Position numbers and translations under genes: made by a program. From Bacteroidales bacterium UBA4360 (lineage in GTDB: Bacteria; Bacteroidota; Bacteroidia; Bacteroidales; UBA932), in NCBI GenBank assembly GCA_002393945.1, contig DGSO01000031.1, forward strand, positions 56,691-120,690: DNA of 64,000 bases. Direction: 5' to 3'. Each line of letters begins with the position of its first letter. Positions within the stretch are counted from its first letter, which is position 1. The notes below the pieces were generated by a model. That model ran no database searches, was not told the origin of the DNA, and saw only the letters and a list, made by a program, of their open reading frames with translations. Shown here in pieces: positions 50,034 to 57,956 of the stretch.

Positions 50034-51872
50034 TTAGCGGTCTTCTGCCTGATGTCCGGTACGATCTACCTGATGGTAGAACTGTGTGTAGGGTACGTCA
50101 GTTCTTCCGGCGCCTTTTTTCATCAGGGCCACAAGATCCTGGAAATATGTTGTGTAAATGTCGCGGGGAAGAGCATCTTTCTCCCGGCATACATTTGCCG
50201 CCATGCCTACTACTTCACCCATCATGGCGCAGGTGCGCATGACTCTTACAGAGCCAAGTGCAATGTGAGTTACGGAAATGTCTCGTCCCGCCATGAACAT
50301 GTTCGCTATATCTGCGCTGTACAGGCAGCGGTATGGAATTGCATAAGGGTCGATTGGGACCAGTTTCCCTATGGACATCCATTCGGCGCCGGGGTATTTG
50401 TAGGCGTTTCTCGGGTCCGGATAATGCTGGTCTATGCGCCATGTTGTTGTACATGTGCCGTCCTCGTGAGGGATGGGACGGGTAAGGTCCTGTTCACGCA
50501 GGATGTAGTCGCCTACGATGCGGCGGCTCTCACGTTTTCCGCTTACGTGGCTCACCCATGTAAGGTGGGTGCACTGCCAGTCTTCCTTCTTCGCCAGGCG
50601 GTTCTTGCAATATGAGAATGTGCTGTATGCCACGTACATGCCATAGTCGCGGATTTTTTCGGCATCGGCAATCTGGTCGTCATTCATGCCCACTTCCCAG
50701 TACCAGTTTGCGCGGTGAACGGGTTCTACGGTCTCTTCATCGAGTTTAAGGCCCCAGTCAAGGCTGTCGGGGAATGAGCAAGGTGTGTTCCAGTCTTCGC
50801 AGTACCATTCGATGGAAACGCCCATTGTGTAGCCGTCGGCCTTTTCGGGGGCGAGGCTTTCGCCGAATTCGCTGCGGGCTTCACGGCCCATCATGGTGCG
50901 GGCTCCGGCAAGCGTTGCAAGGTGAGCGTCCCCGGTGCAGTCTGAGAAGAGTTTGCCGCTGATTCTGATTCGGTTCTGCCTTGTGGCTTCAACCGCTTCC
51001 ACTGCCGATATCTTGTTGCCGTTCATTTCGGCTTTGTCAACGGTGTATCCGGCAAAGAGGGTGATGTTTGGTTCTGCCGCAATCACGTCCCACTTTTTCC
51101 AGTCCTGATAGTGGTGGGCTCCACGGGCATTTCCAATGCGGTCCGGGCCTATTTCATTGAGGATATAGCCAAGGGACGGGTAAGGGGCCATGTTGATCTG
51201 ACCGCCAAGGCCGACTCGGACCTCGGAAGAGTTGTTGCCTCCGAGAATATAACGGTCCTGGATGAGGGCGACTTTGCTTCCGAACCTGGCTGCGGCGATT
51301 GCTGCGCAGAGGCCGCTCATGCCGGCACCAACGATGACGAAGTCAAAGTCCCCCTTGTCTTCCGTCTTCTCAGGAAGGAGGGCTGCCCTGAGTTTCCTGT
51401 AGTCTTCAAGGCTGTTTCCGGGAACCTCGTCAGTTGTGGTGAGAAGGATGGCATCGCAGCGTCCGTCAAGGCCGGTGAGGTCTTTAAGCTCCAGAGTGTG
51501 CTCTCCTTTGTCCAGATGGTACACGCCGCCTTTGTGCCAGTACCAGGAGGCTTTCTCTTCAGGAGTGTCGCCTCCGCAACCTGTGCCGAATTCTTCCGGA
51601 TCTGCTTTTGAATCCACCAGGACGCTGAAGATGCCAGGTGTCTTTCCGTCACTCCAGAATGCAGTCCAGTTCTTGGTGCGCACCCACAGTGTGTAGTCTC
51701 CACTTTCTTTTATTGTCAGTGTTGTCCTGGGGTTCTTCTTGAGAGCCTCTCCAATGCCATGGGCCAGCAGGTAGCTGGAGCCCATCTGAAGTACGAACTG
51801 CTGCTCTACAGTCCAGTCTCCAAGGTCGTCGAAACGGGTGCAGAGTGCAAGCAGTGAGTTTGAAGTATTCAT
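50034..51872 (-). CDS. FAD-dependent oxidoreductase with N-terminal beta-sandwich, no signal peptide
   Basis: A 612-residue protein starting 'MNTSNSLLALCTRFDDLGDW', with no export signal. Residues about 1-150 look like a galactose-binding/CBM-type sandwich ('TLTIKESGDYTLWVRTKNWT', 'GVYHLDKGEHTLELKDLTG'). From about 175, 'FDFVIVGAGMSGLCAAIAAA' is the G-x-G-x-x-G FAD motif. 'QDRYILGGNNSSEVRVGLGG' and 'LFSDCTGDAHLATLAGAR' match the PF12831 family, and 'NMFMAGRDISVTHIALGSVR' is the closing FAD-binding part. It is the first gene of the large transcription unit, 11 bases upstream of susC. A cytoplasmic sugar-oxidising role (for example a 3-keto or lactone step) is possible; this is inference. Confidence 0.9.
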   Translation of the reverse strand: MNTSNSLLALCTRFDDLGDWTVEQQFVLQMGSSYLLAHGIGEALKKNPRTTLTIKESGDYTLWVRTKNWTAFWSDGKTPGIFSVLVDSKADPEEFGTGCGGDTPEEKASWYWHKGGVYHLDKGEHTLELKDLTGLDGRCDAILLTTTDEVPGNSLEDYRKLRAALLPEKTEDKGDFDFVIVGAGMSGLCAAIAAARFGSKVALIQDRYILGGNNSSEVRVGLGGQINMAPYPSLGYILNEIGPDRIGNARGAHHYQDWKKWDVIAAEPNITLFAGYTVDKAEMNGNKISAVEAVEATRQNRIRISGKLFSDCTGDAHLATLAGARTMMGREARSEFGESLAPEKADGYTMGVSIEWYCEDWNTPCSFPDSLDWGLKLDEETVEPVHRANWYWEVGMNDDQIADAEKIRDYGMYVAYSTFSYCKNRLAKKEDWQCTHLTWVSHVSGKRESRRIVGDYILREQDLTRPIPHEDGTCTTTWRIDQHYPDPRNAYKYPGAEWMSIGKLVPIDPYAIPYRCLYSADIANMFMAGRDISVTHIALGSVRVMRTCAMMGEVVGMAANVCREKDALPRDIYTTYFQDLVALMKKGAGRTDVPYTQFYHQVDRTGHQAEDR

Positions 51873-51885
51873 GCCTTGTCTTTAA

Positions 51886-51900
51886 GTTAAAAATCTTAAC
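51886..51900. promoter_or_regulatory. Inverted repeat at the presumed transcription start of the large locus
   Basis: GTTAA (51886-51890) and TTAAC (51896-51900) form a 5-5-5 inverted repeat about 14 bases before the FAD oxidoreductase start, at the expected transcription start. It could be an operator half-site pair or part of the 5' leader; evidence is only positional. Confidence 0.35.
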
Positions 51901-51905
51901 AGCAT

Positions 51906-51937
51906 CAAAGATATGCAGAAAACTTCAAAAATGCAAA
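51906..51937 (-). promoter_or_regulatory. Canonical Bacteroidota promoter of the large locus (51872 to 20295)
   Basis: CAAAGATA (51906-51913) reads TATCTTTG on the minus strand, an exact -7 match. CAAA (51934-51937) reads TTTG as the -33 element with a 20-base spacer. It lies 34 bases before the first start codon and is the only clear promoter ahead of the 18-gene run. Confidence 0.8.
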
Positions 51938-51951
51938 CTAAATCGTTAAAG
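51938..51951. promoter_or_regulatory. Candidate LacI-family operator next to the large-locus promoter
   Basis: CTAAATCGTTAAAG agrees at 11 of 14 positions with the perfect palindrome CTTTATCGATAAAG in front of lacI (53049-53062), including the central TCG and the outer bases. It directly abuts the -33 element, where binding of a repressor or activator would affect transcription. Confidence 0.5.
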
Positions 51952-51980
51952 TAATAGTTTTTTTAGTGTGGCGCCGATAT

Positions 51981-52004
51981 AAAAAAAGAGGCCTGGGCAG
52001 CCTC
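51981..52004 (-). terminator. Intrinsic terminator after lacI
   Basis: On the minus strand GAGGC (52004-52000) pairs with GCCTC (51992-51988) around a 7-base loop, followed by seven T (51987-51981). It overlaps the lacI stop codon and separates the lacI operon from the large locus. Confidence 0.88.
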
Positions 52005-53019
52005 ATTTTCTTCTTGTGGAATCTCCAAAAAACAGTTTTGGAGCTATCAGAATCTGTTCTCCGGGACTCCCTCCCATCATTCTTCTGAGCATGCGGTATG
52101 CCTCGGTGCCCACCTGGTCTGAACACTGTGATACATACGATATACTTGGAGAGTGGGTTGTCCATGCGGGACTTTCATCGTGGCAGAACAGGGCCATGTC
52201 TTCTGGAATTGAAAGACCGGCATCCATAATTGCCTTGAGACTGTTCAGGGAAAGCCTTATTCGTGGGGTAATGAGCGCTTCTGTACCTTTTCGGGCTGCT
52301 TCCAGAACGGCATCCCTGGTCTGCGTTTCCTGAGTATCGCTGTCTACCATATAAATGTATGGTTCAAGCCCGAAGGAACGCATGGTTTCGCGATAACTGT
52401 TTTCGCGGTCTCTCAGGGATAGGACATCCATGTTTTCTGAAATCATCTCAATCTTTCGGTATCCACCTTTCACGAGATGCTCCACAACCTGCCTCATACT
52501 GCCGATATTGTCCAAAAACACCCTTCCGACGCCATCCAGGGCCGGGACATCCCTGTTGATGAGGACCAGCGGAATGTTCTGCCTGACGATTTTCCTGAGG
52601 ATTTCTTCGCTGCCGGCGCACGGCGTGACAATTATACCGTCAACTTCATGACCTGCAAAGATGTCCAAAAGCTCTTCCATCCGTTTGGGGCTTTCGGCCG
52701 AACTGCCGAACATTACACTGTAACCGTCGTTGTGGGCGAGCTCTTCAATGTAGCGTCCGGCCTCGGAGAAAGCATAATTGGATATGTCCGGCGTAATGAC
52801 TCCAAGGAGATAGCGTTTACCGCTTCTGAGGCCTGCAGCAATGCGGCTTGGCTTGTAATTAAGACGCTGGGCAAGTTCCAGCACCTTCATGGCTGTGTCT
52901 TTGCCGATATCGCAGTCCGGGGTGCCGTCTTCCCTTCTTGGCGCATTGAGGACACGGGATATCAAAGTGGTTGATACCCCGAGCTCCTTTGCCAAATCTT
53001 TTAGCGTAACTTTCCCCAT
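52003..53019 (-). CDS. LacI-family transcriptional regulator
   Basis: This 338-residue protein starts at ATG 53019 ('MGKVTLKDLAKELGVSTTLI'); the frame further upstream is out of character. The helix-turn-helix is residues 4-25, with S-R-V-L-N and then an insert R-R-E-D-G-T-P-D-C-D before the hinge helix 'NYKPSRIAAGLRSGKRYLLG'. Residues about 62-338 are a periplasmic-binding-protein-like sensor ('LGVITPDISNYAFSEAGRYI', 'VDGIIVTPCAG', 'ALFCHDESPAWTTHSPSISY'). It probably senses a sugar from this locus. A perfect palindrome overlaps its promoter and a similar site lies beside the promoter of the SusC operon, suggesting autoregulation and control of the large locus. Confidence 0.95.
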   Translation of the reverse strand: MGKVTLKDLAKELGVSTTLISRVLNAPRREDGTPDCDIGKDTAMKVLELAQRLNYKPSRIAAGLRSGKRYLLGVITPDISNYAFSEAGRYIEELAHNDGYSVMFGSSAESPKRMEELLDIFAGHEVDGIIVTPCAGSEEILRKIVRQNIPLVLINRDVPALDGVGRVFLDNIGSMRQVVEHLVKGGYRKIEMISENMDVLSLRDRENSYRETMRSFGLEPYIYMVDSDTQETQTRDAVLEAARKGTEALITPRIRLSLNSLKAIMDAGLSIPEDMALFCHDESPAWTTHSPSISYVSQCSDQVGTEAYRMLRRMMGGSPGEQILIAPKLFFGDSTRRK

Positions 53020-53035
53020 AGATGGAATTTTCGCG

Positions 53036-53043
53036 CAAAGATA
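53036..53043 (-). promoter_or_regulatory. -7 element of the lacI promoter
   Basis: CAAAGATA reads TATCTTTG on the minus strand, an exact TAnnTTTG match, 16 bases before the lacI start. No clear TTTG is seen at -33; the palindrome at 53049-53062 occupies the spacer. Confidence 0.6.
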
Positions 53044-53048
53044 GCAAA

Positions 53049-53062
53049 CTTTATCGATAAAG
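53049..53062. promoter_or_regulatory. Perfect 14-bp palindrome, probable LacI operator
   Basis: CTTTATCGATAAAG is a perfect palindrome with the central CG typical of LacI-family operators. It lies 5 bases upstream of the lacI -7 box and overlaps the last codons of the GH3 gene. The position predicts autoregulation of lacI. Confidence 0.65.
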
Positions 53063-55303
53063 CCGCACCCTGGCGTCATCAATTACGCCTTTCCAGTTGA
53101 GGCCGAAGGCAAAGTCGTAGGTGTTTCCTTCAGAATCCTTGTAGCATTCCATGTCGCGGGGAACGTCCTCGCACTGGGCTTCCACGGTTTCCATGCCTGC
53201 GGGAAGCTGGCAGGGGAGAAGGCCGTAAGGCTCTGCTGCACCGCTCACTATGTCAAGGATGGCATTGTTGGAAACGCCGCAGAAGATGAGGAGGGCATCG
53301 GCCCATGGCTCGATTTCCGCAGGGACGAACGGGCGCTCGGTGGCCACGGCGACAACCACCGGCTTGTCTCCCATGGCAAGTTTGGTTTCTTTCACAAGGA
53401 TGGCGTCGGGGGCATTGGAGGAGAGCTCCTCATAGCCTTTGTAACTGCGGTTCACCCATGTTTCGGCAGGGTCTCCGCCAATGCTTTCAGCGCGGGCGCT
53501 GTCGGCCTTGTAAGGGCCCCACTGGAGGCTGATGGGATTGTAGTGGCCCTCGGGATAATCGGCATTGGGCTGGATGTATCCCCAGTGGCCAACAGGGCTC
53601 TTGATGCTCACTATGGCGAAGTCGGCTTCCTCCGGGGTGTCTACTACATCATAATACCTGCCCAAAAGCTCCTTGGAGATGGGATACTCATCGTATTCGG
53701 CAGTGGGTTTCTGCCAGTGGGTAAGGCCTGCGGGAACGTGGCGGAGCGGCTCGTAAACCTTTAGGCGTCCGGTCTTGGGAAGCACTCCCGAGGCGTTTTT
53801 AATCATGACGATACTCTTAAGCTGCGCGTCATATCCGGCTGCTACGAACTCTTTGCACCCAACTATCTCAGAGGCTTTTTCCGGGCTCACGTAAGGATTC
53901 TCGAATACGCCCACGTTGAAGATGTTCACAAGGATTCTTCTGGCACTCAGTTCAAATCTTTCACGGGCGCTTTCCTCTCCGTATTTCTGCGCCCAGAGCT
54001 CGTATGCATCCATGCTCACGGCATTGTCCTTGGCGCCGCCAAGCTGGTCAACGCCAGCCTCGAAGCACTTCAGGCGCTTTTCTGCCGGGGAGAGTGTCTC
54101 AACGCCCCAGGGAGTGCCTTTGTGCACCCACGGAACGGTATAATCTCCAACGATGCCCCAGTCTGTACACACTACGCCTTCGTAATTGTACTTGTCTCTC
54201 AAAAGGTCCTGTATGATGTATTTTGAGAAGCCGTTGCCAACGTTCTCCCCGCCGGGGTCCTGTCCGTAAGAAATAGTATAGTAAGGCATTACTGCCGATG
54301 CCATCTTGGTCTTTCCCGGAAGCTTGAAGGCGCCGTCGGTAAAAGGAATAAGCCCCTCTGCAAAGTTGTTTCCGGGATACACTGCATACTTGCCGATGCC
54401 GAAATGAGCATCCCTGCCGCCTTCACCGGTACCGCCGCCGGGCCAGTGCTTGACCATGCAGTTTACGGACTGGTCTCCCCAGCCGGTCTTGCTGCCCGGT
54501 GTGGTCTGGAAGGCCTCGCAGTAGGTTTGGGCTATGTCCCGGCAAAGGATTGGGTCTTCGCTGAATGTGCCGTAGAAACGGCGCCAGCGAGGGTCTGATG
54601 CCATATCGGCCTGCGGTGAAAGGGCGGTTGTAATGCCAAGGGCGCGGTATTCTGCCGATGCAATCTCTCCGTGCTTCCTTATAACGTCCATGTCGAAGGT
54701 CGCGGCAAGACCCATTTCACGCGGCCACTTGGATATGTTGCTCTCTCCGGAAGGGTCGTATTCACCGTCAGGCTCCGGCTTGTAGTTGTTTACGTTTGCA
54801 GTACCGTTGGTGTAGTTGCGGGGATCTGACGAATTGTTGGACGGAATTCCAAGGCGCGCCTCCTCGCAGAAGGCCTGGACTGAATTGGACCAGGCTGCTC
54901 CGATGGCAGGAGTCGCCACATTGCGGATGAGCATGTGGCGGATGTGGTCATCGGCAAGAAGGGATTTCTGTGCCGTGGTAAGCTCCGGGGTATCGGCATC
55001 CACGGCGCTGGAATAGAGCATCAGGCCGCAAATTTCTTCAAGGGTTAGTTTGGATGCCAGGTCGGCCGCCCTTGTCTTTGCATCCTTCCTCCAGTCCTCG
55101 TATACATCGAGGCTTCCGCTGCGGTTCAAATCCTTGAAAGCGAATCCGTCCACCGTCAGAATCGGTGCCGATGTATATCCAAGGGTTGGCCCTTTTGTCT
55201 GATGGATGAGCGTGTAGCCGTCCATCGGCTCGGTCGTTATTTCGTTGGACCTGCAAGCAAAAACCATTGTGCAGGCAGCGAGGAGGAAAAACGTTTTTTT
55301 CAT
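53051..55303 (-). CDS. GH3-family glycoside hydrolase lipoprotein
   Basis: This 750-residue protein has a lipobox V-F-A-C (Cys 17). GH3 features: 'EEICGLMLYSS' at the start of the barrel, 'LSPQADMASDPRWRRFYGTF' (residues 228-247), 'VNCMVKHWPGGG' (280-291, the K-H substrate-binding pair), and catalytic nucleophile D381 in 'YEGVVCTDWG'. The C-terminal alpha/beta sandwich follows ('SIVMIKNASGVLPKT'). GH3 enzymes remove terminal beta-glucosyl, xylosyl or N-acetylglucosaminyl residues. It is probably anchored in the periplasm or on the surface. It starts 2 bases after the ROK kinase stop. Its last codons contain the palindromic operator of lacI. Confidence 0.95.
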   Translation of the reverse strand: MKKTFFLLAACTMVFACRSNEITTEPMDGYTLIHQTKGPTLGYTSAPILTVDGFAFKDLNRSGSLDVYEDWRKDAKTRAADLASKLTLEEICGLMLYSSAVDADTPELTTAQKSLLADDHIRHMLIRNVATPAIGAAWSNSVQAFCEEARLGIPSNNSSDPRNYTNGTANVNNYKPEPDGEYDPSGESNISKWPREMGLAATFDMDVIRKHGEIASAEYRALGITTALSPQADMASDPRWRRFYGTFSEDPILCRDIAQTYCEAFQTTPGSKTGWGDQSVNCMVKHWPGGGTGEGGRDAHFGIGKYAVYPGNNFAEGLIPFTDGAFKLPGKTKMASAVMPYYTISYGQDPGGENVGNGFSKYIIQDLLRDKYNYEGVVCTDWGIVGDYTVPWVHKGTPWGVETLSPAEKRLKCFEAGVDQLGGAKDNAVSMDAYELWAQKYGEESARERFELSARRILVNIFNVGVFENPYVSPEKASEIVGCKEFVAAGYDAQLKSIVMIKNASGVLPKTGRLKVYEPLRHVPAGLTHWQKPTAEYDEYPISKELLGRYYDVVDTPEEADFAIVSIKSPVGHWGYIQPNADYPEGHYNPISLQWGPYKADSARAESIGGDPAETWVNRSYKGYEELSSNAPDAILVKETKLAMGDKPVVVAVATERPFVPAEIEPWADALLIFCGVSNNAILDIVSGAAEPYGLLPCQLPAGMETVEAQCEDVPRDMECYKDSEGNTYDFAFGLNWKGVIDDARVRLYR

Positions 55304-55305
55304 GG

Positions 55306-56097
55306 CTATAGTTCCTTAAGTCCGTTGAAAGTGGCGTTGTCTATGTCTGAGACTACGCTTACGGTAATGTCTTTGGGGAGTCGCGCCTTGAGGGCGGGGA
55401 GGAAGAGCTCTGCGCTGCGGGAAATCTGACCGCCAAGGAGCAGGGCGCTTATTCCGTATTCTTTCAAGACAGGCGCCACATTCTCGCCTATCATGTCTCC
55501 GGTTTCGGCAAAGACGGCCTTTGCCTTCTCGTCCCCGGAGAACGCACGGCGTGCTATCTCCTTGACGGAGATTGCAGGATCTCCGTATCGGCCCACAATG
55601 CCACGCTTGGATACGTAGTCTTCGAGGATGCCGTCCCGGTACGGAAGTTTCCAGATGCTCACGAGTGGAGAGCCTGTCTCATTGGTGAGGACCTTGCCGT
55701 CTACGTACATTGAAAAGCCGAGTCCGGTCCCAAGGGCAATCAGAGCCGCCCTTTTGTAGCCCTTCCCGGCTCCGCTTGCAACCTCTCCAAGAAGCATGCA
55801 GTTCACATCGTGAATGAAACATGCCTTGCCGTTGAATCCCGCAAGCCGCGTAAAGGATTCTCCATACACCGCAGAGAACTTGTGCTTCATCAGAAAGACG
55901 CCGTTCTTGTAGTCGAATGGACCGGGAATGGCTACACGGATTCCGGCCTTTGGGGGCTCTCCCTCACCGAAAACAGCACTCCGGAGGGCGGAGGCTATCT
56001 CGTCGTTAGTGCCGTCGGAATCTATCGGAATGGTCCGGCCGTCGGAGCACTTTATGAAAGTGCCCCCGACGTCCAGTAGAAGTTTATCTCGGATCAT
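55306..56097 (-). CDS. ROK-family sugar kinase
   Basis: This 263-residue protein starts at ATG 56097 ('MIRDKLLLDVGGTFIKCSDG', the ASKHA phosphate-1 motif D-x-G-G-T). 'RVAIPGPFDYKNGVF' (substrate region), 'FIHDVNCMLLGEVASGAGKG' (catalytic Asp in H-D-V-N) and 'ALIALGTGLGFSMYVDGKVL' (the G-T-G-L-G phosphate-2 motif) are all present. The zinc-binding Cys cluster of repressor-type ROK proteins is absent, and there is no DNA-binding domain, so it is an enzyme. It would phosphorylate a hexose or N-acetylhexosamine with ATP. It overlaps the PMI-like gene by 14 bases and precedes GH3 by 2. Confidence 0.92.
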   Translation of the reverse strand: MIRDKLLLDVGGTFIKCSDGRTIPIDSDGTNDEIASALRSAVFGEGEPPKAGIRVAIPGPFDYKNGVFLMKHKFSAVYGESFTRLAGFNGKACFIHDVNCMLLGEVASGAGKGYKRAALIALGTGLGFSMYVDGKVLTNETGSPLVSIWKLPYRDGILEDYVSKRGIVGRYGDPAISVKEIARRAFSGDEKAKAVFAETGDMIGENVAPVLKEYGISALLLGGQISRSAELFLPALKARLPKDITVSVVSDIDNATFNGLKEL

Positions 56098-57955
56098 TTT
56101 CGAAGCCCTCCCTGAGGGTGGTCTTGTGAACTCTGATAGGCTCCTTGCCAAGGTTGACTATCTCGTAACGGCCCATGTCTGCAGGGACGCATACGATGTC
56201 CATGAAGTCCATTTTGAAGCTGCGCTCCGGGTGGTCTATGCTGCGCACGAGGACGGCATCTCCGTCAACGAGGGTAAGGACATGGAATTTCTCTCCCTTG
56301 GTGTCCTGCTGGCAGGCCTTCTCGAATTCCAGGCGGCGCAGGGAGATGTACATCTGGGGATTCTCTCCAAGGATGTATTCCTCCCAGCCGTCACCCTTGC
56401 AGTCAAGACGGGGCTTCTGGACTATATAGTCTTTGCTGGAGGGATCATGAATGACGGAAGTGCGGCGCTCCTGGTTCACGTTCTCTTCCCCGAGTTTGGT
56501 GTGAATGGGGCGCTGCTTTCCGTCAAAGTCAAGTCTCAAGTAGTCATACATCTTATAGGTGTATGAACCTATGGTGAGGGAACCGATTTCGAGGATAACC
56601 TGGTTGCGGCCGCTGGAGTGGATGGTTCCGGCGGGAAGCATCACCTGCAGGCCCGGCTTGGACTCTTCGTAGCTCACGTATTTCATATAGTCGCATTCCT
56701 TGTGTTCGGTATCGGCAGCCTCGATTTCCTTGAAGAAGGCGGGGATGTCGGCATCGTCGCGGAAGCCGATGAAGGTCTTGGCCTCGTGGCCTGTCACCAC
56801 AACGTAGTAGCTCTCGTCCTGGCGGCCGAACTCGTTGTAGTTCTCAATGTTGAACTTGCCACCCGAGTGGCACTGGATGGACATGTTTCCGGTTGAGTGG
56901 TAACTGTCGTCGTAGTTGAAGCGGATGGGAAAATAGCCCTGGAAGTGATCTACGGCCTTCTGTCCCATCAGGTTAACCCCCTCCTTGTGAACGAAGGAGC
57001 AGTAGTTGATATCCAGTTTCTGGTCTCCGGCTTCTACAAGCACACTTACCTCCATTGGAATGAAGTCGAATATCCAGGCGCAGTTGCGCATCTCCTTCGG
57101 GAGGTTACGGAGGCGTTTCATGTAGCTTCCGCCCCATACGCCCTCAAGGTAGCAGGGCTTTGCGCGGAAAGGATACTTCACGAGCTGTGAGCAGATGTCG
57201 GCAAAAGTGCTGAACGGCATCATCTGGAGGTTGGTCCTGTCGTTGTCGAGGAAGTACCAGTCCAGCTCTCCGGTCTGGAAGAGCTGTTTACGCAGCTGGA
57301 CGGCGTTTTCGAAGTCGCAGTAGTAGCAGCGGCGGATTGTGCGGTTGATGATACCCGTGTGCTTTTTGCCAAGGTTGGCATATTCCCCGGCGCGGATGCG
57401 CAGCATGCTGTTCATAGGGGTGATGTCAAACCAGCACTTGACATCGTACAAGGGACGGAATTCCTTGATCAGGGAGCCGTAACCATATACGATTACAAGT
57501 GTGCCGGGAGTCTTGAGGGCAGGGATATCCTTCTTGAAGGATTCTACCTTGTCCGGGTCCATGAGGCCCAGGTATCCGCCGTGATAGACCTTGCCGTAAA
57601 GGAGCGTGGGGTCGATTTTCTTGTCCCAGATGAGGAGAGGATCGATGATGGCGTCTATCTCCTCTCCGCTCTTGAAGGTGCGCTTGTAACTGTCTACAAA
57701 CTCTGCCTTGAAACCAAGGACGTCACACTCGCGGGCGAGAAGGCTCACGAGGAGGTCCCACTTGGTTGTGGTGTAGCCGTCAAAGGCCACTATGACACCT
57801 TCTTTCTCCACCTTGGGAGCGATGGCCTGCATGAAGCGCTTGGCAACGGTCTGGTTGCCGCCAGCAACGATTGATTCAACAGTTTTTTTACTGAGTTCCG
57901 GCCTGTTCACGGGCTTGGGGTCGTGAAAGGGGAACGGGTTGTACATGAATGACAT
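56084..57955 (-). CDS. Phosphomannose-isomerase-like protein with degenerate kinase-like N-terminus
   Basis: A 623-residue protein starting at ATG 57955, 1 base after the isomerase stop. The N-terminal half (about 1-290) resembles a uridine-kinase-type P-loop fold: 'GVIVAFDGYTTTKWDLLVSL' stands where a Walker A loop would be but lacks G-K-S/T. 'DPLLIWDKKIDPTLLYGKVY' and 'LVIVYGYGSLI' follow. The C-terminal half is cupin-like, as in class I mannose-6-phosphate isomerases: 'NMSIQCHSGGKFNIENYNEF' (Q-x-H metal ligands) and 'MLPAGTIHSSGRNQVILEIG' (third His). Large Bacteroidales proteins with this architecture are annotated as PMI. It probably acts on a sugar or sugar phosphate from the neighbouring isomerase and kinase. 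Exact reaction unknown. Confidence 0.85.
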   Translation of the reverse strand: MSFMYNPFPFHDPKPVNRPELSKKTVESIVAGGNQTVAKRFMQAIAPKVEKEGVIVAFDGYTTTKWDLLVSLLARECDVLGFKAEFVDSYKRTFKSGEEIDAIIDPLLIWDKKIDPTLLYGKVYHGGYLGLMDPDKVESFKKDIPALKTPGTLVIVYGYGSLIKEFRPLYDVKCWFDITPMNSMLRIRAGEYANLGKKHTGIINRTIRRCYYCDFENAVQLRKQLFQTGELDWYFLDNDRTNLQMMPFSTFADICSQLVKYPFRAKPCYLEGVWGGSYMKRLRNLPKEMRNCAWIFDFIPMEVSVLVEAGDQKLDINYCSFVHKEGVNLMGQKAVDHFQGYFPIRFNYDDSYHSTGNMSIQCHSGGKFNIENYNEFGRQDESYYVVVTGHEAKTFIGFRDDADIPAFFKEIEAADTEHKECDYMKYVSYEESKPGLQVMLPAGTIHSSGRNQVILEIGSLTIGSYTYKMYDYLRLDFDGKQRPIHTKLGEENVNQERRTSVIHDPSSKDYIVQKPRLDCKGDGWEEYILGENPQMYISLRRLEFEKACQQDTKGEKFHVLTLVDGDAVLVRSIDHPERSFKMDFMDIVCVPADMGRYEIVNLGKEPIRVHKTTLREGFENDPR

Positions 57956-57956
57956 A

